A stretch of DNA of 32,571 nucleotides. Origin: Herminiimonas sp. CN (GTDB lineage: Bacteria > Pseudomonadota > Gammaproteobacteria > Burkholderiales > Burkholderiaceae_D). Below, piece after piece: positions 16,278 through 24,717 of the stretch. Position 1 is the first letter of the stretch. Each line of letters begins with the position of its first letter. A program made the translations under genes and the position numbers. The notes under the pieces are model-generated. The model had not been told where the DNA came from. It saw only the letters and a program-made list of their open reading frames with translations, and made no database searches. The DNA lies in NCBI RefSeq assembly GCF_000622895.1, contig NZ_AVCC01000032.1, positions 1 through 32,571 of the forward strand, given 5' to 3'.

Positions 16278-16889
16278 TTAACGACGCATGACTTTTTCCG
16301 AAGGAGTCAATGCTTCGATATACGCCGGACGCGAAAAAATCCGCTCGGCGTATTTCATGATAGGCGCCGCCGTCTTCGACAGCTCTATCCCATAATGATC
16401 GAGACGCCACAATAGCGGTGCAATCGCGACATCGAGCATCGAGAACTCATCGCCGAGCATGTATTTGTTCTTCAGGAACAAAGGTGCCAGCGTGGTCAGT
16501 CGGTCGCGAATCTCAATACGCGCCTTTTCCTGGCTCTTTTCGCTGCCTTTGGATTTCTCGTTTTCCAAAGTATGGACGTGAATGAACAGCTCTTTTTCAA
16601 AATTGAACAGCATCAATCGGGCGCGTGCCCGCATCAATGGATCGGCTGGCATCAGTTGCGGATGCGGAAAACGCTCATCGATGTATTCATTGATGATATT
16701 CGATTCATACAAAATCAGATCGCGCTCAACCAGAATCGGCACTTGGCCGTAAGGATTCATGATGGAGATGTCTTCCGGCTTATTGAACAGATCGACGTCG
16801 CGAATTTCAAAGTCCATGCCCTTTTCAAACAGGACCAGACGGCAGCGTTGCGAGAATGGGCAAGTTGTACCCGAATAGAGAACCATCAT
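16278..16889 (-). CDS. sspA: Stringent starvation protein A
   Basis: SspA is a glutathione-transferase-fold protein that binds RNA polymerase and alters transcription in starvation. The 203-residue protein has the thioredoxin-like N-terminal domain (MVLYSGTTCPFSQRCRLVLFEKGMDFE), NPYGQVPILVERDLILYESNIINEYIDE, and a helical C-terminal domain (MLGDEFSMLDVAIAPLLWRLDHYGI). Of two adjacent ATGs, the one at 16889 has AAAGGA upstream at suitable spacing. It is followed by sspB. A terminator separates it from petC, so an own promoter or read-through from petABC must supply transcription. Confidence 0.95.
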   Translation of the reverse strand: MMVLYSGTTCPFSQRCRLVLFEKGMDFEIRDVDLFNKPEDISIMNPYGQVPILVERDLILYESNIINEYIDERFPHPQLMPADPLMRARARLMLFNFEKELFIHVHTLENEKSKGSEKSQEKARIEIRDRLTTLAPLFLKNKYMLGDEFSMLDVAIAPLLWRLDHYGIELSKTAAPIMKYAERIFSRPAYIEALTPSEKVMRR

Positions 16890-16903
16890 TTTATAGTTCC
16901 TTT

Positions 16904-16940
16904 AAAAAAACAAAGGGGTGAGACGTAAAACGGCTCACCC
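16904..16940 (-). terminator. Intrinsic terminator between petC and sspA
   Basis: On the minus strand, GGGTGAG (16934-16940) pairs with CTCACCC (16916-16922) around an 11-base loop that can add two more pairs. CTTTG and seven T (16904-16910) follow. It would end or reduce petABC transcription before sspA. Confidence 0.8.
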
Positions 16941-16949
16941 GAAAATACC

Positions 16950-16968
16950 CGCCTGCGACGTGCAGGCG
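16950..16968 (-). other. Second hairpin just after petC
   Basis: CGCCTGC (16950-16956) and GCAGGCG (16962-16968) form a perfect 7-bp stem with a 5-base loop, 7 bp after the petC stop codon. No T-run follows directly. With the neighbouring terminator it makes a tandem hairpin at the petABC 3' end and may protect the mRNA from 3' decay. Confidence 0.6.
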
Positions 16969-16975
16969 CATGATA

Positions 16976-17737
16976 TTACTTGATATCTTTCCAGTAGGCC
17001 GCATTCAAACGCCAAGCGAGGACAAAGAATATGCCGAGGAAAAGCAGAACCCATACGCCCAGGCGTTTCCGCGTGTTTTGTGCCGGCTCGCCCATCCACT
17101 GCAGGTAGCCGACCAGGTCGCCAACCGCAGCATCGTAGTCGTTGGCAGACAGCTTGCCCGGTGTGACTTGTTCGAAGCCGGCAAATTTATGCACTGCGCC
17201 GCCTGAATGCGGATCCTTTTCTTCCACGAACTTGGCAGTGCGGGTGCCTTGCAACTCCCACAAAGCATGCGGCATGCCGACATTCGGAAATACCATGTTG
17301 TTCCAGCCGGTTGGACGCGTATCGTCCTTGTAGTAAGTGCGTAGATAAGTATAAAGGTAATCCGAACCCGAGCCGGCGTCTGAAGCACGCGCCCGCGCAA
17401 TCACCGACAGATCCGGCGGCACCACACCAAACCAGGCCTTCGCATCTTTGGCCGTCATCGATGTCTGCATCAGATCTCCGACTTTTTCGCCGGTGAATAG
17501 CAGATTGGTCTTGATCTGGTCTTCAGTCAATCCGATATCCCTGAGTCGGTTATAGCGCATTGATGCTGCGGAATGGCAATTCAGGCAGTAGTTAACAAAG
17601 AGTTTGGCGCCGTTTTGCAAAGCCGCCATGTCGGTACTGCGATCCGGTGCACGATCCAACGGGAAACCGCCCCCTGACGCAAGGGCGAGAGCGGGTACCA
17701 GTGCGATGGCAGCAATCAGTTTTTTCAACAATTTCAT
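16976..17737 (-). CDS. petC: Cytochrome c1 of the bc1 complex
   Basis: Cytochrome c1 takes electrons from the Rieske protein and passes them to a soluble or membrane c-type cytochrome. The 253-residue precursor has an N-terminal signal peptide (KKLIAAIALVPALALASGGG), the haem c site CLNCH (C51, C54, H55), the likely axial methionine in FPNVGMPHALW, and a C-terminal membrane anchor (LGVWVLLFLGIFFVLAW, about 227-243). It is the third gene of petABC, 21 bp after petB, and two hairpins follow its stop codon. Confidence 0.95.
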   Translation of the reverse strand: MKLLKKLIAAIALVPALALASGGGFPLDRAPDRSTDMAALQNGAKLFVNYCLNCHSAASMRYNRLRDIGLTEDQIKTNLLFTGEKVGDLMQTSMTAKDAKAWFGVVPPDLSVIARARASDAGSGSDYLYTYLRTYYKDDTRPTGWNNMVFPNVGMPHALWELQGTRTAKFVEEKDPHSGGAVHKFAGFEQVTPGKLSANDYDAAVGDLVGYLQWMGEPAQNTRKRLGVWVLLFLGIFFVLAWRLNAAYWKDIK

Positions 17738-17758
17738 TTTCGAGTATCCCTTTTGCGC

Positions 17759-19162
17759 TTAGTGCGGATGGAATGTGACACGGTCTGGCACGGTCTTGAA
17801 TGTGCCCATTGCGCTCCACCATGGCATCAACATAAAGAAGCCGAAGTAAACAAAGGTGCCTACCTGAGAAATCAATCCACCAATCGCTGAAGGCGGCTTC
17901 ACTCCGAGATAGCCCAAAACAAGGAACATGATGCCGAACACCAGATACACCCATTTATGCCAGCTTGGACGATAGCGAATCGATTTGACCTTGGATTTAT
18001 CCAGCCACGGCAGGCCGCCCATGATCATGACAGAAGCCCCCATCAGCACCACGCCCCAAAATTTGGCTTCCAGGAAAATCATGCCGACTACCGCCACCAG
18101 ACCGATAACCAGCGCAGCCAGTTTGACTTTGCTGTTTTTTGCAGTAGCTAGCAGCAACAGTACGTATGCGATGACGCCAGGAATCAAACCGTAGTTGACG
18201 AACTCGGAAGTCACTGCGCGCAGGATCGAGTAGAACGGCGTGAAATACCAAACTGGAGCGATATGCAATGGCGTCGTCAGTGGGTCGGCCGGAACGAAGT
18301 TGTTGTATTCGAGGAAGTAACCGCCCATTTCCGGCGCAAAGAATACGATGGCCGAGAACACTATCAGGAATACCGCCACGCCCATGATGTCATGGATCGA
18401 GTAATACGGATGGAAAGGAATGCCGTCAAGCGGAATACCGTTGGCGTCCGTCTTGTCCTTGATCTCGACTCCGTCAGGATTATTCGAACCCACTTCATGC
18501 AACGCAATAATGTGCGCGACAACCAGACCCAGCAATACCAAAGGAACGGCAATCACATGGAACGAAAAGAAGCGGTTCAGCGTCGCATCGCCGATCACGT
18601 AGTCACCGCGAATCCACAATGACAAATCAGGACCGATAAATGGAATCGCGCCGAACAGGTTGACGATCACCTGCGCCCCCCAGTATGACATTTGACCCCA
18701 TGGCAACAGATAACCCATGAAGGCCTCCGCCATCAGGCACAGGAAAATACCGACGCCGAACAGCCATACCAGTTCGCGCGGTTTGCGGTACGAACCATAA
18801 AGCAGGCCGCGAATCATGTGCATATAGACCACGATGAAAAACGCGGAAGCGCCGGTCGAGTGCATGTAGCGCACCAGCCAGCCCCATGACACGTCGCGCA
18901 TGATGTATTCAACCGAGGCGAATGCGAGCGCCGCGTCCGGCTTGTAATGCATGACCAGGAAAATTCCGGTGACGATCTGAATCACCAGCACCAGCATCGC
19001 GAGAGACCCGAAAAAATACCAGAAATTGAAGTTTTTCGGCGCGTAATATTCGGACAAATGCGCTTTATAGGTCGATGTCAGCGGGAAACGTGCATCGATC
19101 CAGTTCATCGCCTTGGCCGCGATTGGTGCGTCGGCCGGAAGTTGCTTTTCATGAAACGCCAT
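17759..19162 (-). CDS. petB: Cytochrome b of the bc1 complex
   Basis: This is the membrane core of complex III, carrying two b haems and the Qo and Qi quinone sites. The 467-residue protein is full length (not split into b6 and subunit IV). The haem ligands H101/H115 and H202/H217 are all present, with 14- and 15-residue spacing in two helices. The Qo-site motif, PEWY in mitochondria, is here PVWY (303-306); I recall this variant as normal in beta- and gammaproteobacteria. About eight hydrophobic helices are followed by an extra hydrophobic C-terminal segment. It starts 2 bp after the petA stop codon, so translation is probably coupled. Confidence 0.96.
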   Translation of the reverse strand: MAFHEKQLPADAPIAAKAMNWIDARFPLTSTYKAHLSEYYAPKNFNFWYFFGSLAMLVLVIQIVTGIFLVMHYKPDAALAFASVEYIMRDVSWGWLVRYMHSTGASAFFIVVYMHMIRGLLYGSYRKPRELVWLFGVGIFLCLMAEAFMGYLLPWGQMSYWGAQVIVNLFGAIPFIGPDLSLWIRGDYVIGDATLNRFFSFHVIAVPLVLLGLVVAHIIALHEVGSNNPDGVEIKDKTDANGIPLDGIPFHPYYSIHDIMGVAVFLIVFSAIVFFAPEMGGYFLEYNNFVPADPLTTPLHIAPVWYFTPFYSILRAVTSEFVNYGLIPGVIAYVLLLLATAKNSKVKLAALVIGLVAVVGMIFLEAKFWGVVLMGASVMIMGGLPWLDKSKVKSIRYRPSWHKWVYLVFGIMFLVLGYLGVKPPSAIGGLISQVGTFVYFGFFMLMPWWSAMGTFKTVPDRVTFHPH

Positions 19163-19164
19163 GA

Positions 19165-19779
19165 TTACGCCTCGCCTTTCTCGTCTTTACCGATAATGAT
19201 TTTGGTATCCGACAGATACATGTGACGCGGGACGTCCAAATTGGCTGGTGAAGGCTTGTTTTTGAAGACGCGCCCGGCCAAGTCGAATGTAGAGCCATGG
19301 CATGGGCAGAGAAAGCCACCGGCCCAGTCATCCGGCAACGAAGGTTGCGCACCGGCCTGAAACTTGGAACTTGGCGAACAGCCCAGATGCGGGCAAATAC
19401 CGACCGCGATCAGGATATCCTTGTGATCAGGGCGTGACCGCGTATGCTTATCGCAGTAAGACGGCAAGTCCATTGTGTATGATTTTTCCGAAAGAGGGTC
19501 GGCCAGCTGGCCCTCGAGCTTGGCGAGTTCAGCCATCATTTCAGGAGTACGCTTTAACAGCCATACCGGCTTACCGCGCCACTCCACGACCTTCATCTCA
19601 CCCGGCTTCAAATTCGAGATATCCGCCTCTACCGGCGCGCCAGCAGCCTTGGCCCGCTCGGAAGGCTGAAAAGTACTAACCAATGCTCCCGCCGTTGCCA
19701 AACCAGCCACGCCACCCATCGCAGCCGTGGCGACGAGCAAACCGCGCCGGCTGGAATCGACCTGCTTTTCGTTACTCAT
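19165..19779 (-). CDS. petA: Rieske iron-sulfur subunit of the bc1 complex
   Basis: This subunit oxidises ubiquinol with its [2Fe-2S] cluster and delivers one electron to cytochrome c1. The 204-residue protein has a Tat-type N-terminus (SSRRGLLVATA, Arg pair at 11-12) and an uncleaved membrane anchor (about 14-36). The two cluster-binding boxes are C129-P-H131-L-G-C134 and C158-P-C160-H161-G-S; the extra cysteines form the usual stabilising disulfide. It heads petABC. Folded Rieske proteins are known substrates of the Tat pathway, and tatABC lies about 4 kb away in this window. Confidence 0.96.
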   Translation of the reverse strand: MSNEKQVDSSRRGLLVATAAMGGVAGLATAGALVSTFQPSERAKAAGAPVEADISNLKPGEMKVVEWRGKPVWLLKRTPEMMAELAKLEGQLADPLSEKSYTMDLPSYCDKHTRSRPDHKDILIAVGICPHLGCSPSSKFQAGAQPSLPDDWAGGFLCPCHGSTFDLAGRVFKNKPSPANLDVPRHMYLSDTKIIIGKDEKGEA

Positions 19780-19855
19780 ACCAACCCCAATCAGTCAAAA
19801 TACGAAATTTGTGTGAAGCACCATGCGCAATGTACACAGCTTCTAGCAACTCTAA

Positions 19856-19884
19856 ATTATAACGGAGGCGGCCTTTGTTATAAA
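19856..19884 (-). promoter_or_regulatory. Sigma-70 promoter of petABC
   Basis: On the minus strand, TTTATA (19879-19884) and a perfect TATAAT (19856-19861) are separated by 17 bp. The start of transcription would fall near 19849, leaving an untranslated leader of about 70 nt before petA. Confidence 0.6.
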
Positions 19885-20010
19885 GAAAAATTACTATTCG
19901 CCCAACTTGCAAAGGTTTTTCTTGATGTATGGCAAGTTTCTGAAGCGCCAAGCCTTGCCAATGCATGGGGCAAATCAAATGCCCGGCATCCAGGGACCGG
20001 GAGATGTGGA

Positions 20011-20039
20011 TTGCGCTTGGTTGAGCACGCGACTAGAAT
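20011..20039 (+). promoter_or_regulatory. Sigma-70 promoter of mscL
   Basis: TTGCGC (20011-20016) and TAGAAT (20034-20039) are separated by exactly 17 bp, 44 bp before the mscL ATG. A clear AGGAG ribosome-binding site lies between the promoter and the gene. Confidence 0.55.
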
Positions 20040-20083
20040 AAATTGCGTTTGCCAGACTTTCAATATAACAACAGGAGCGCCTC

Positions 20084-20500
20084 ATGAGCATGATGCAAGA
20101 GTTTAAAAGCTTTATTTCCAGGGGCAATGTGATGGACCTTGCCGTCGGCGTGATAGTCGGTGCGGCATTCGGGAAAATTGTCGACTCGCTGGTACAGGAC
20201 ATCATCATGCCGATCGTCGGCAGACTTGTGGGCGGCCTGGACTTTTCCAGCTATTACCTGCCGCTAAACGGACAAAGCACCGGATTGGCATTGGCAGAGG
20301 CGAAAAAAGCCGGCGCCGTAATCGCCTACGGCAATTTCATCACGATTGCCCTGAATTTCATCATTCTGGCTTTCATCATTTTCCAGATGATTCGCCTGTT
20401 CAACAAAATGAAACAGGCAGAACCGCCTCCTGCACCAGCAGCCACGCCCGAAGATGTGGTTCTGCTGCGCGAAATCCGCGATGCACTGAAGACCAGGTGA
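20084..20500 (+). CDS. mscL: Large-conductance mechanosensitive channel
   Basis: MscL forms a pentameric inner-membrane pore that opens under membrane tension and releases solutes during osmotic downshock. The 138-residue protein has the N-terminal amphipathic helix ([30 protein letters not shown]), the first pore helix with its glycine-rich face, a periplasmic loop, the second helix ([22 protein letters not shown]), and a charged C-terminal bundle ([14 protein letters not shown]). AGGAG precedes the ATG. Only 4 bp separate its stop codon from that of the convergent Nif3-family gene, with no visible terminator between. Confidence 0.97.
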   Translation: MSMMQEFKSFISRGNVMDLAVGVIVGAAFGKIVDSLVQDIIMPIVGRLVGGLDFSSYYLPLNGQSTGLALAEAKKAGAVIAYGNFITIALNFIILAFIIFQMIRLFNKMKQAEPPPAPAATPEDVVLLREIRDALKTR

Positions 20501-20504
20501 GCCC

Positions 20505-21272
20505 CTACACCGGATTGTCGATATCGACAAAATGATGCGCAATGCCGAACTGCTGGGCCAGCAACTGGCCCAGCGCCTGCACGCCGTAGCGCTCGGTTGC
20601 GTGATGGCCGCAGGCCAGGTAGGCAACCCCGGCTTCACGCGCCAGATGAACGGTAGGTTCCGAGATTTCACCGCTCAAATACATATCGGCTCCGGCCGCA
20701 ATCGCATCCGTCATGAAGTTTTGTGCGGCGCCGGTACACCAGGCGACCCGGCGCACAGGCTGCGCCGGGTCGCCGATCAACAGCGGCTGACGGCCTAGCT
20801 TTGCCGCCACTTCGAGCGCCCAATCCCCTGCGGTTCTGAGCTCTGTATTTATAGCTGTGCCGAGGCATGCCAGATCATCCGCGCCGAAGCGCGCATCCGC
20901 AAGCAACCCGAGTATCGAGGCCAGTTGCGCATTGTTTCCAAAGACTGGATGCGCATCCAGCGGCAGATGGTAGGCGAACAAATTAATGTCGTGCGCCAGC
21001 AGCAACTTCAGCCGCTTGTGCTTGATACCCACTACGCAGGCATCCTCGCCGCGCCAGAAATAGCCATGGTGCACCAAAACCGCATCCGCCCTCAGATCGA
21101 TGGCCGCCTCAAGCAATGCCAGATTGGCGGTCACACCGGTCACTACGGTTTTTATCGATGCAGATCCTGTTACCTGCAATCCGTTTGGACAATAATCGCG
21201 AAAACGTGTAATTTCCAGTGTGAGTGCTAGAAATTTTGCCAACTCATCCCTATCTACTGATCGTTGATTCAT
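20505..21272 (-). CDS. Nif3-like dinuclear metal-centre protein
   Basis: This 255-residue member of the NIF3/YbgI family forms toroidal hexamers with a two-metal site; its physiological reaction is unclear (GTP cyclohydrolase I type 2 is a frequent but weak label). Typical motifs are DYCPNGLQV near 27-35, VLVHHGYFW with metal-binding histidines, YHLPLDAH, and the C-terminal [14 protein letters not shown]. The gene converges on mscL. It is divergent from the DegS-like protease gene with only 16 bp between start codons, so each promoter must lie inside the other gene's 5' coding region. The upstream AAGG is a modest ribosome-binding site. Confidence 0.92.
   Translation of the reverse strand: MNQRSVDRDELAKFLALTLEITRFRDYCPNGLQVTGSASIKTVVTGVTANLALLEAAIDLRADAVLVHHGYFWRGEDACVVGIKHKRLKLLLAHDINLFAYHLPLDAHPVFGNNAQLASILGLLADARFGADDLACLGTAINTELRTAGDWALEVAAKLGRQPLLIGDPAQPVRRVAWCTGAAQNFMTDAIAAGADMYLSGEISEPTVHLAREAGVAYLACGHHATERYGVQALGQLLAQQFGIAHHFVDIDNPV
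21185..21212 (+). promoter_or_regulatory. Putative promoter of the DegS-like gene
   Basis: TTGGAC (21185-21190) and TGTAAT (21207-21212) are spaced by 16 bp, 76 bp upstream of the protease ATG and inside the opposite-strand Nif3-family gene. The short gap between the two start codons forces a promoter into this coding region. The match is fair, not strong. Confidence 0.4.
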
Positions 21273-21288
21273 TTTTTACTACCTTCAT

Positions 21289-22446
21289 ATGCGACGTTTT
21301 TGGTTATTATTTGCACAAACCGTAACTATCGGTCTGGCAGTATGGTTCATTGTAACGACCTTGAAACCGGATTGGACCGGCAGGCTCGGCGGTTCGCAGA
21401 ACGCGCGCATCGCATCGGTATCAATACAGGAAGCGGCCCCGTCAAAATCACCAATACAAGGCTCTTACCGCGACGCCGCCAAGCATGCAATGCCGTCGGT
21501 GGTAAATATTTTCACCACCAAGGAAGCCAGACAACTGAAAAACCCCTACCTGGACGATCCATTTTTCAAGAAGTTCTTTGGCGACGGCTATGGCGATCAG
21601 GAAGAAAAGCAGTCTAGCCTCGGTTCCGGTGTCGTCATCAGCCCGCAGGGCTACATCCTGACCAATAATCATGTAGTCGAAGCCGCCGATGAAATCGAAG
21701 TGGCTCTGGCCGACGGTCGCAAGGCTGCTGCTAAAGTGGTGGGGGCCGACCCAGAAACGGATTTGGCAGTGATCAAGATCAATGTCCCGAATCTGCCGGC
21801 CATCACCTTGGGACGCATCGAACAAGCGCAGGTCGGCGACCCTGTGCTTGCCATCGGCAATCCATTCGGCGTCGGCCAGACCGTCACCATGGGCATTATC
21901 TCGGCGCTGGGGCGCAATCATCTGGGCATCAATACCTTCGAGAACTTCATCCAGACCGATGCCGCGATCAATCCGGGCAATTCGGGCGGAGCGCTGATCG
22001 ACATCAACGGCAATCTGCTCGGCATCAACACCGCGATCTATTCCCGCAGCGGCGGCTCGCTTGGAATCGGCTTCGCCATCCCGGTTTCGACCGTCAAGAC
22101 CGTAATGGAATCGATCATCAGCACCGGCCAGGTGGTGCGCGGCTGGATCGGCGTCGAACCGCAAGACATTACGCCGGAACTGGCCGAAAGCTTCGGCCTG
22201 AGCAAGAAGACCGGTGCCATCATCGCCGGCGTCCTGCGCGACGGCCCGGCCGATAAAGCCGGCATCAAGCCGGGCGACATACTGGTTGCAATCGAAGACA
22301 AGCCGGTCGCCGATACTACTGAAATGCTCAACCTGATTGCGCAACTGGCTCCCGGCAACAAGGCGAAATTCACCATTTCGCGCCGCAATCAGGAATCCGT
22401 TTTACAGGTCACGATTGGCAAACGCCCGAAAGTCCAGCGCGAATAA
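21289..22446 (+). CDS. DegS/DegQ-like periplasmic serine protease
   Basis: This 385-residue S1C (HtrA-family) protease has one N-terminal membrane anchor (about 5-24), a trypsin-like domain with the complete triad H128 (TNNHVVEAA), D158 (DPETDLAV) and S232 (NPGNSGGAL), and one PDZ domain (about 282-380). One anchor plus one PDZ resembles DegS, which starts the sigma-E stress cascade by cutting RseA; DegQ-type quality control is also possible. No rseA or rpoE is in the window. The ATG at 21289 gives the anchor typical of betaproteobacterial homologues (MRRFWLLFAQ). It may be co-transcribed with the DUF2461 gene 57 bp downstream. Confidence 0.92.
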   Translation: MRRFWLLFAQTVTIGLAVWFIVTTLKPDWTGRLGGSQNARIASVSIQEAAPSKSPIQGSYRDAAKHAMPSVVNIFTTKEARQLKNPYLDDPFFKKFFGDGYGDQEEKQSSLGSGVVISPQGYILTNNHVVEAADEIEVALADGRKAAAKVVGADPETDLAVIKINVPNLPAITLGRIEQAQVGDPVLAIGNPFGVGQTVTMGIISALGRNHLGINTFENFIQTDAAINPGNSGGALIDINGNLLGINTAIYSRSGGSLGIGFAIPVSTVKTVMESIISTGQVVRGWIGVEPQDITPELAESFGLSKKTGAIIAGVLRDGPADKAGIKPGDILVAIEDKPVADTTEMLNLIAQLAPGNKAKFTISRRNQESVLQVTIGKRPKVQRE

Positions 22447-22503
22447 TCCTGGAAATACGGGCGATGCGAATGCTTCACCCGCAATAAACTACCGATTTCT
22501 GCC

Positions 22504-23187
22504 ATGCATATCCGCGACCTAATCCAGTTCCTCACTGAATTAAGTGAAAACAACAGCCGCGCCTGGTTCGCGATGAACCGGCCGCGCTACGACATCCTGC
22601 GCGAAGAATTCCTGACGCTCGTCACCGGCCTGATCGCCGGAATCGCTGCGTTCGATCCGCCGGTCGCCGGCTGCGATCCGAAAAAAGCCTTGTTCCGAAT
22701 CAATCGCGACCTGCGCTTCTCAAAGGACAAAAGGCCCTACAAAACCACGTTTTCCGCCTCGATCTTGCCTAGCGGGCGCAAAAAACCGAGCGAGGGAGGC
22801 GGGCCGGTCTATTATTTTCTGATCAATGCTGCCGGACAACTGCACTTTGGCGTCGGTGAATATGCGCCGCCGACCCACCGTTTGCGCGCCATCCGCCAGC
22901 ACATTGCTGCGGATGCGCAAGGCTTCGGCAAACTGCTCGAGGACAAGAAATTGCAGGCCGCATTCGGCGGTTTTTATGCAGAAGGCAAGTTGACGCACCC
23001 ACCTAAGGGGTTCGCTATCGACCTACCGCATATCGAGCACATCAAGCTGAAAAATTTCTTCGTTTGGAAAGAGACTGCGTTGGACCGAAAGGCACCGGCA
23101 GCGGTTACCGCAACCCTGCTGGCGGGTTTCCGGGATGCTTATCCGCTGGTCGCATGGCTGCGCAACGTACCACTGCCGGAATCATAA
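22504..23187 (+). CDS. DUF2461 family protein
   Basis: This 227-residue protein belongs to the DUF2461 (TIGR02453) family, of unknown biochemical role. Seen motifs include FLTELSENNSRAWFAMNRPRYD at the start, RINRDLRFSKDKRPYKT in the middle, and GFAIDLPHIEHIKLKNFFVWKE near 170-190. There is no signal peptide or membrane segment, so it is probably cytoplasmic. It follows the DegS-like protease by 57 bp on the same strand and converges on tatC. I cannot give it a function. Confidence 0.88.
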   Translation: MHIRDLIQFLTELSENNSRAWFAMNRPRYDILREEFLTLVTGLIAGIAAFDPPVAGCDPKKALFRINRDLRFSKDKRPYKTTFSASILPSGRKKPSEGGGPVYYFLINAAGQLHFGVGEYAPPTHRLRAIRQHIAADAQGFGKLLEDKKLQAAFGGFYAEGKLTHPPKGFAIDLPHIEHIKLKNFFVWKETALDRKAPAAVTATLLAGFRDAYPLVAWLRNVPLPES

Positions 23188-23220
23188 CTCGCTCCGAAAA
23201 ATCATGAGTATGCATTAATG

Positions 23221-23240
23221 TCCGCCTATTTTATTGCGGA
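23221..23240. other. Hairpin between convergent DUF2461 gene and tatC
   Basis: TCCGC (23221-23225) and GCGGA (23236-23240) pair around an AT-rich 10-base loop. AGCTATAGCT follows at about 23243-23252 as a separate palindrome. There is no T-run. It may be a weak two-way terminator between the convergent genes. Confidence 0.35.
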
Positions 23241-23274
23241 AGCAGCTATAGCTTATGTGAGTATATAAACAATC

Positions 23275-24045
23275 TCAAGCGTCTGATGCATCTTCCAGCG
23301 GGGCCTGCGTTACCTTGACAAAAAGCGGCGCCACCAGCAGTCCGAGCTCAAACAACAAGCACATCGGCACTGCCAGTGAAAACTGGCTGACCACGTCCGG
23401 CGGCGTCACGATGGCGGCGACCACGAAAGAGCCGACAATCACGTAAGGCCGGGTCGACTTCAGTTTTTCCAGTGTCACCAATCCCATTCGCACCAGCACG
23501 ATCACCACAATCGGCACCTCGAACGTCAAGCCGAACGCCAGACACATCGACATCACGAAATCCAGGTAATTTTCTATATCGGGCGCCACCGTGATGGAAG
23601 ATGGCGCGAATTCGTTAATGAACTTGAAGACCCGACCGAACACCAGGAAATAACAAAATGCTATCCCCGCCAGAAACAGCAAGGAAGACGACACCACCAG
23701 CGGGGCGATCAGCTTTTTCTCGTGCAGATACAGGCCAGGCGCGATGAAAGCCCACACCTGGTATAACACCCAAGGCAAGGCCAGGATGAAGGCCAGCAGC
23801 AACGTGACTTTCATCGGCACCAGAAATGGGGAAATCACTCCGGTAGCGATCATCTTGGCGCCTGGCGGCAATGAAGACATCATCGGGCGCGCCAGGAAAT
23901 CGTAAATATGCGCGGGTCCGGGCCACAGGAACAACAAGCCGCAAACGATCAGCACCCCGATTGACGCGCGCACCAGGCGGTCGCGCAGTTCAACCAGATG
24001 TGAAATGAAGGTGTCTTCCACACCGGTTTTTGGTTCTTCAGACAT
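23275..24045 (-). CDS. tatC: Sec-independent translocase subunit TatC
   Basis: TatC is the polytopic receptor that binds twin-arginine signal peptides with TatB. The 256-residue protein has six hydrophobic segments, the conserved FISHLVELRDRLVRA before the first helix, the loop with SPFLVPMKVTLLLA, and the conserved FGLTFEVPIVVIVLVRMG. It is the last gene of the long minus-strand his-tat array, 93 bp after tatB, and converges on the DUF2461 gene. Confidence 0.96.
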   Translation of the reverse strand: MSEEPKTGVEDTFISHLVELRDRLVRASIGVLIVCGLLFLWPGPAHIYDFLARPMMSSLPPGAKMIATGVISPFLVPMKVTLLLAFILALPWVLYQVWAFIAPGLYLHEKKLIAPLVVSSSLLFLAGIAFCYFLVFGRVFKFINEFAPSSITVAPDIENYLDFVMSMCLAFGLTFEVPIVVIVLVRMGLVTLEKLKSTRPYVIVGSFVVAAIVTPPDVVSQFSLAVPMCLLFELGLLVAPLFVKVTQAPLEDASDA

Positions 24046-24138
24046 AGGGCCTGCTTGGCATATTAATTAACAGAACTAAGCGATGTAAACCGCCGCAGAG
24101 CCTTGAACCGGCCGTGTTCGCGATCAAGCCGGAGCGCA

Positions 24139-24639
24139 CTAATGAAACGAGCGGAGCGTTTTATTGCCGGGACGATAGCGCGACACGCGCGCAGCGCCTG
24201 ACAACAGATGCGATTTGCCGCCATGACGCTGCTTGTACCAGCCAGGGATGGCCGAGGTGCGGGCCAGTTTTTTCTTGCGGAAGCTCTTCGCTTTCGCGCT
24301 CACCTGCTCCATCGGGACGGAAAAGGGTGGATATTGCGTAGCGCTGTTGTCAATGCCGTCGCCCACCGCCGCGCTGAGTTCGCGCTCGGTGTCGGACAGA
24401 TTGCGCGCAATCGAACTCTCGACATCCTTGGCCGCCTCCTGCACTTCCTGCTGCATCTGGCGCAACTCGTCGAGCTCCATCTCGCGACTGACTTCGGACT
24501 TCACGTCATTAATATAACGCTGGGCGCGCCCCAGCAACGAGCCGGCCATGCGCGCGACTTTCGGCAGTTTCTCGGGGCCGATCACCACCAGCGCAACCAC
24601 CCCGATCAATGCCAGCTTGGAAAGACCTAAATCAATCAT
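24139..24639 (-). CDS. tatB: Sec-independent translocase subunit TatB
   Basis: TatB partners TatC in the signal-peptide receptor complex. The 166-residue protein has the single N-terminal membrane helix with the typical VVIGPEKLPKVARMAGSLLGRAQRYINDVKSEV hinge and amphipathic helix (given here as family recognition around residues 18-50), then a charged coiled region and a basic, probably disordered C-terminus. The ATG at 24639 gives MIDLGLSKLALIG, the family start; a frame open further upstream adds unrelated residues. It lies 78 bp after tatA, with a strong hairpin in the gap. Confidence 0.95.
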   Translation of the reverse strand: MIDLGLSKLALIGVVALVVIGPEKLPKVARMAGSLLGRAQRYINDVKSEVSREMELDELRQMQQEVQEAAKDVESSIARNLSDTERELSAAVGDGIDNSATQYPPFSVPMEQVSAKAKSFRKKKLARTSAIPGWYKQRHGGKSHLLSGAARVSRYRPGNKTLRSFH

Positions 24640-24671
24640 AAGGCTGTAGCGACAAACCGCAAACAGCACCC

Positions 24672-24705
24672 GGTATCGCCATCATGGCGCGCCATGCGCG
24701 ATACC
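24672..24705 (-). other. Nested hairpin between tatA and tatB
   Basis: GGTATCGC (24672-24679) pairs perfectly with GCGATACC (24698-24705). Inside lies the 12-bp palindrome ATGGCGCGCCAT (24684-24695), which can fold as ATGG-CGCG-CCAT. No T-run follows. The structure could hold back exonucleases or polymerase and so lower tatBC expression relative to tatA. Confidence 0.6.
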
Positions 24706-24717
24706 AGCAGGCGCCGT

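Larger units (their letters stand above)
19780..20083. other. Divergent promoter region petA / mscL
   Basis: This 304-bp spacer has no gene I can recognise. It holds a good promoter for petABC on the minus strand and one for mscL on the plus strand. Two small inverted repeats lie between them: GGGCA...TGCCC at about 19969-19984 and CCCGG (19982-19986) with CCGGG (19997-20001). They may separate the two transcription units. Confidence 0.5.
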
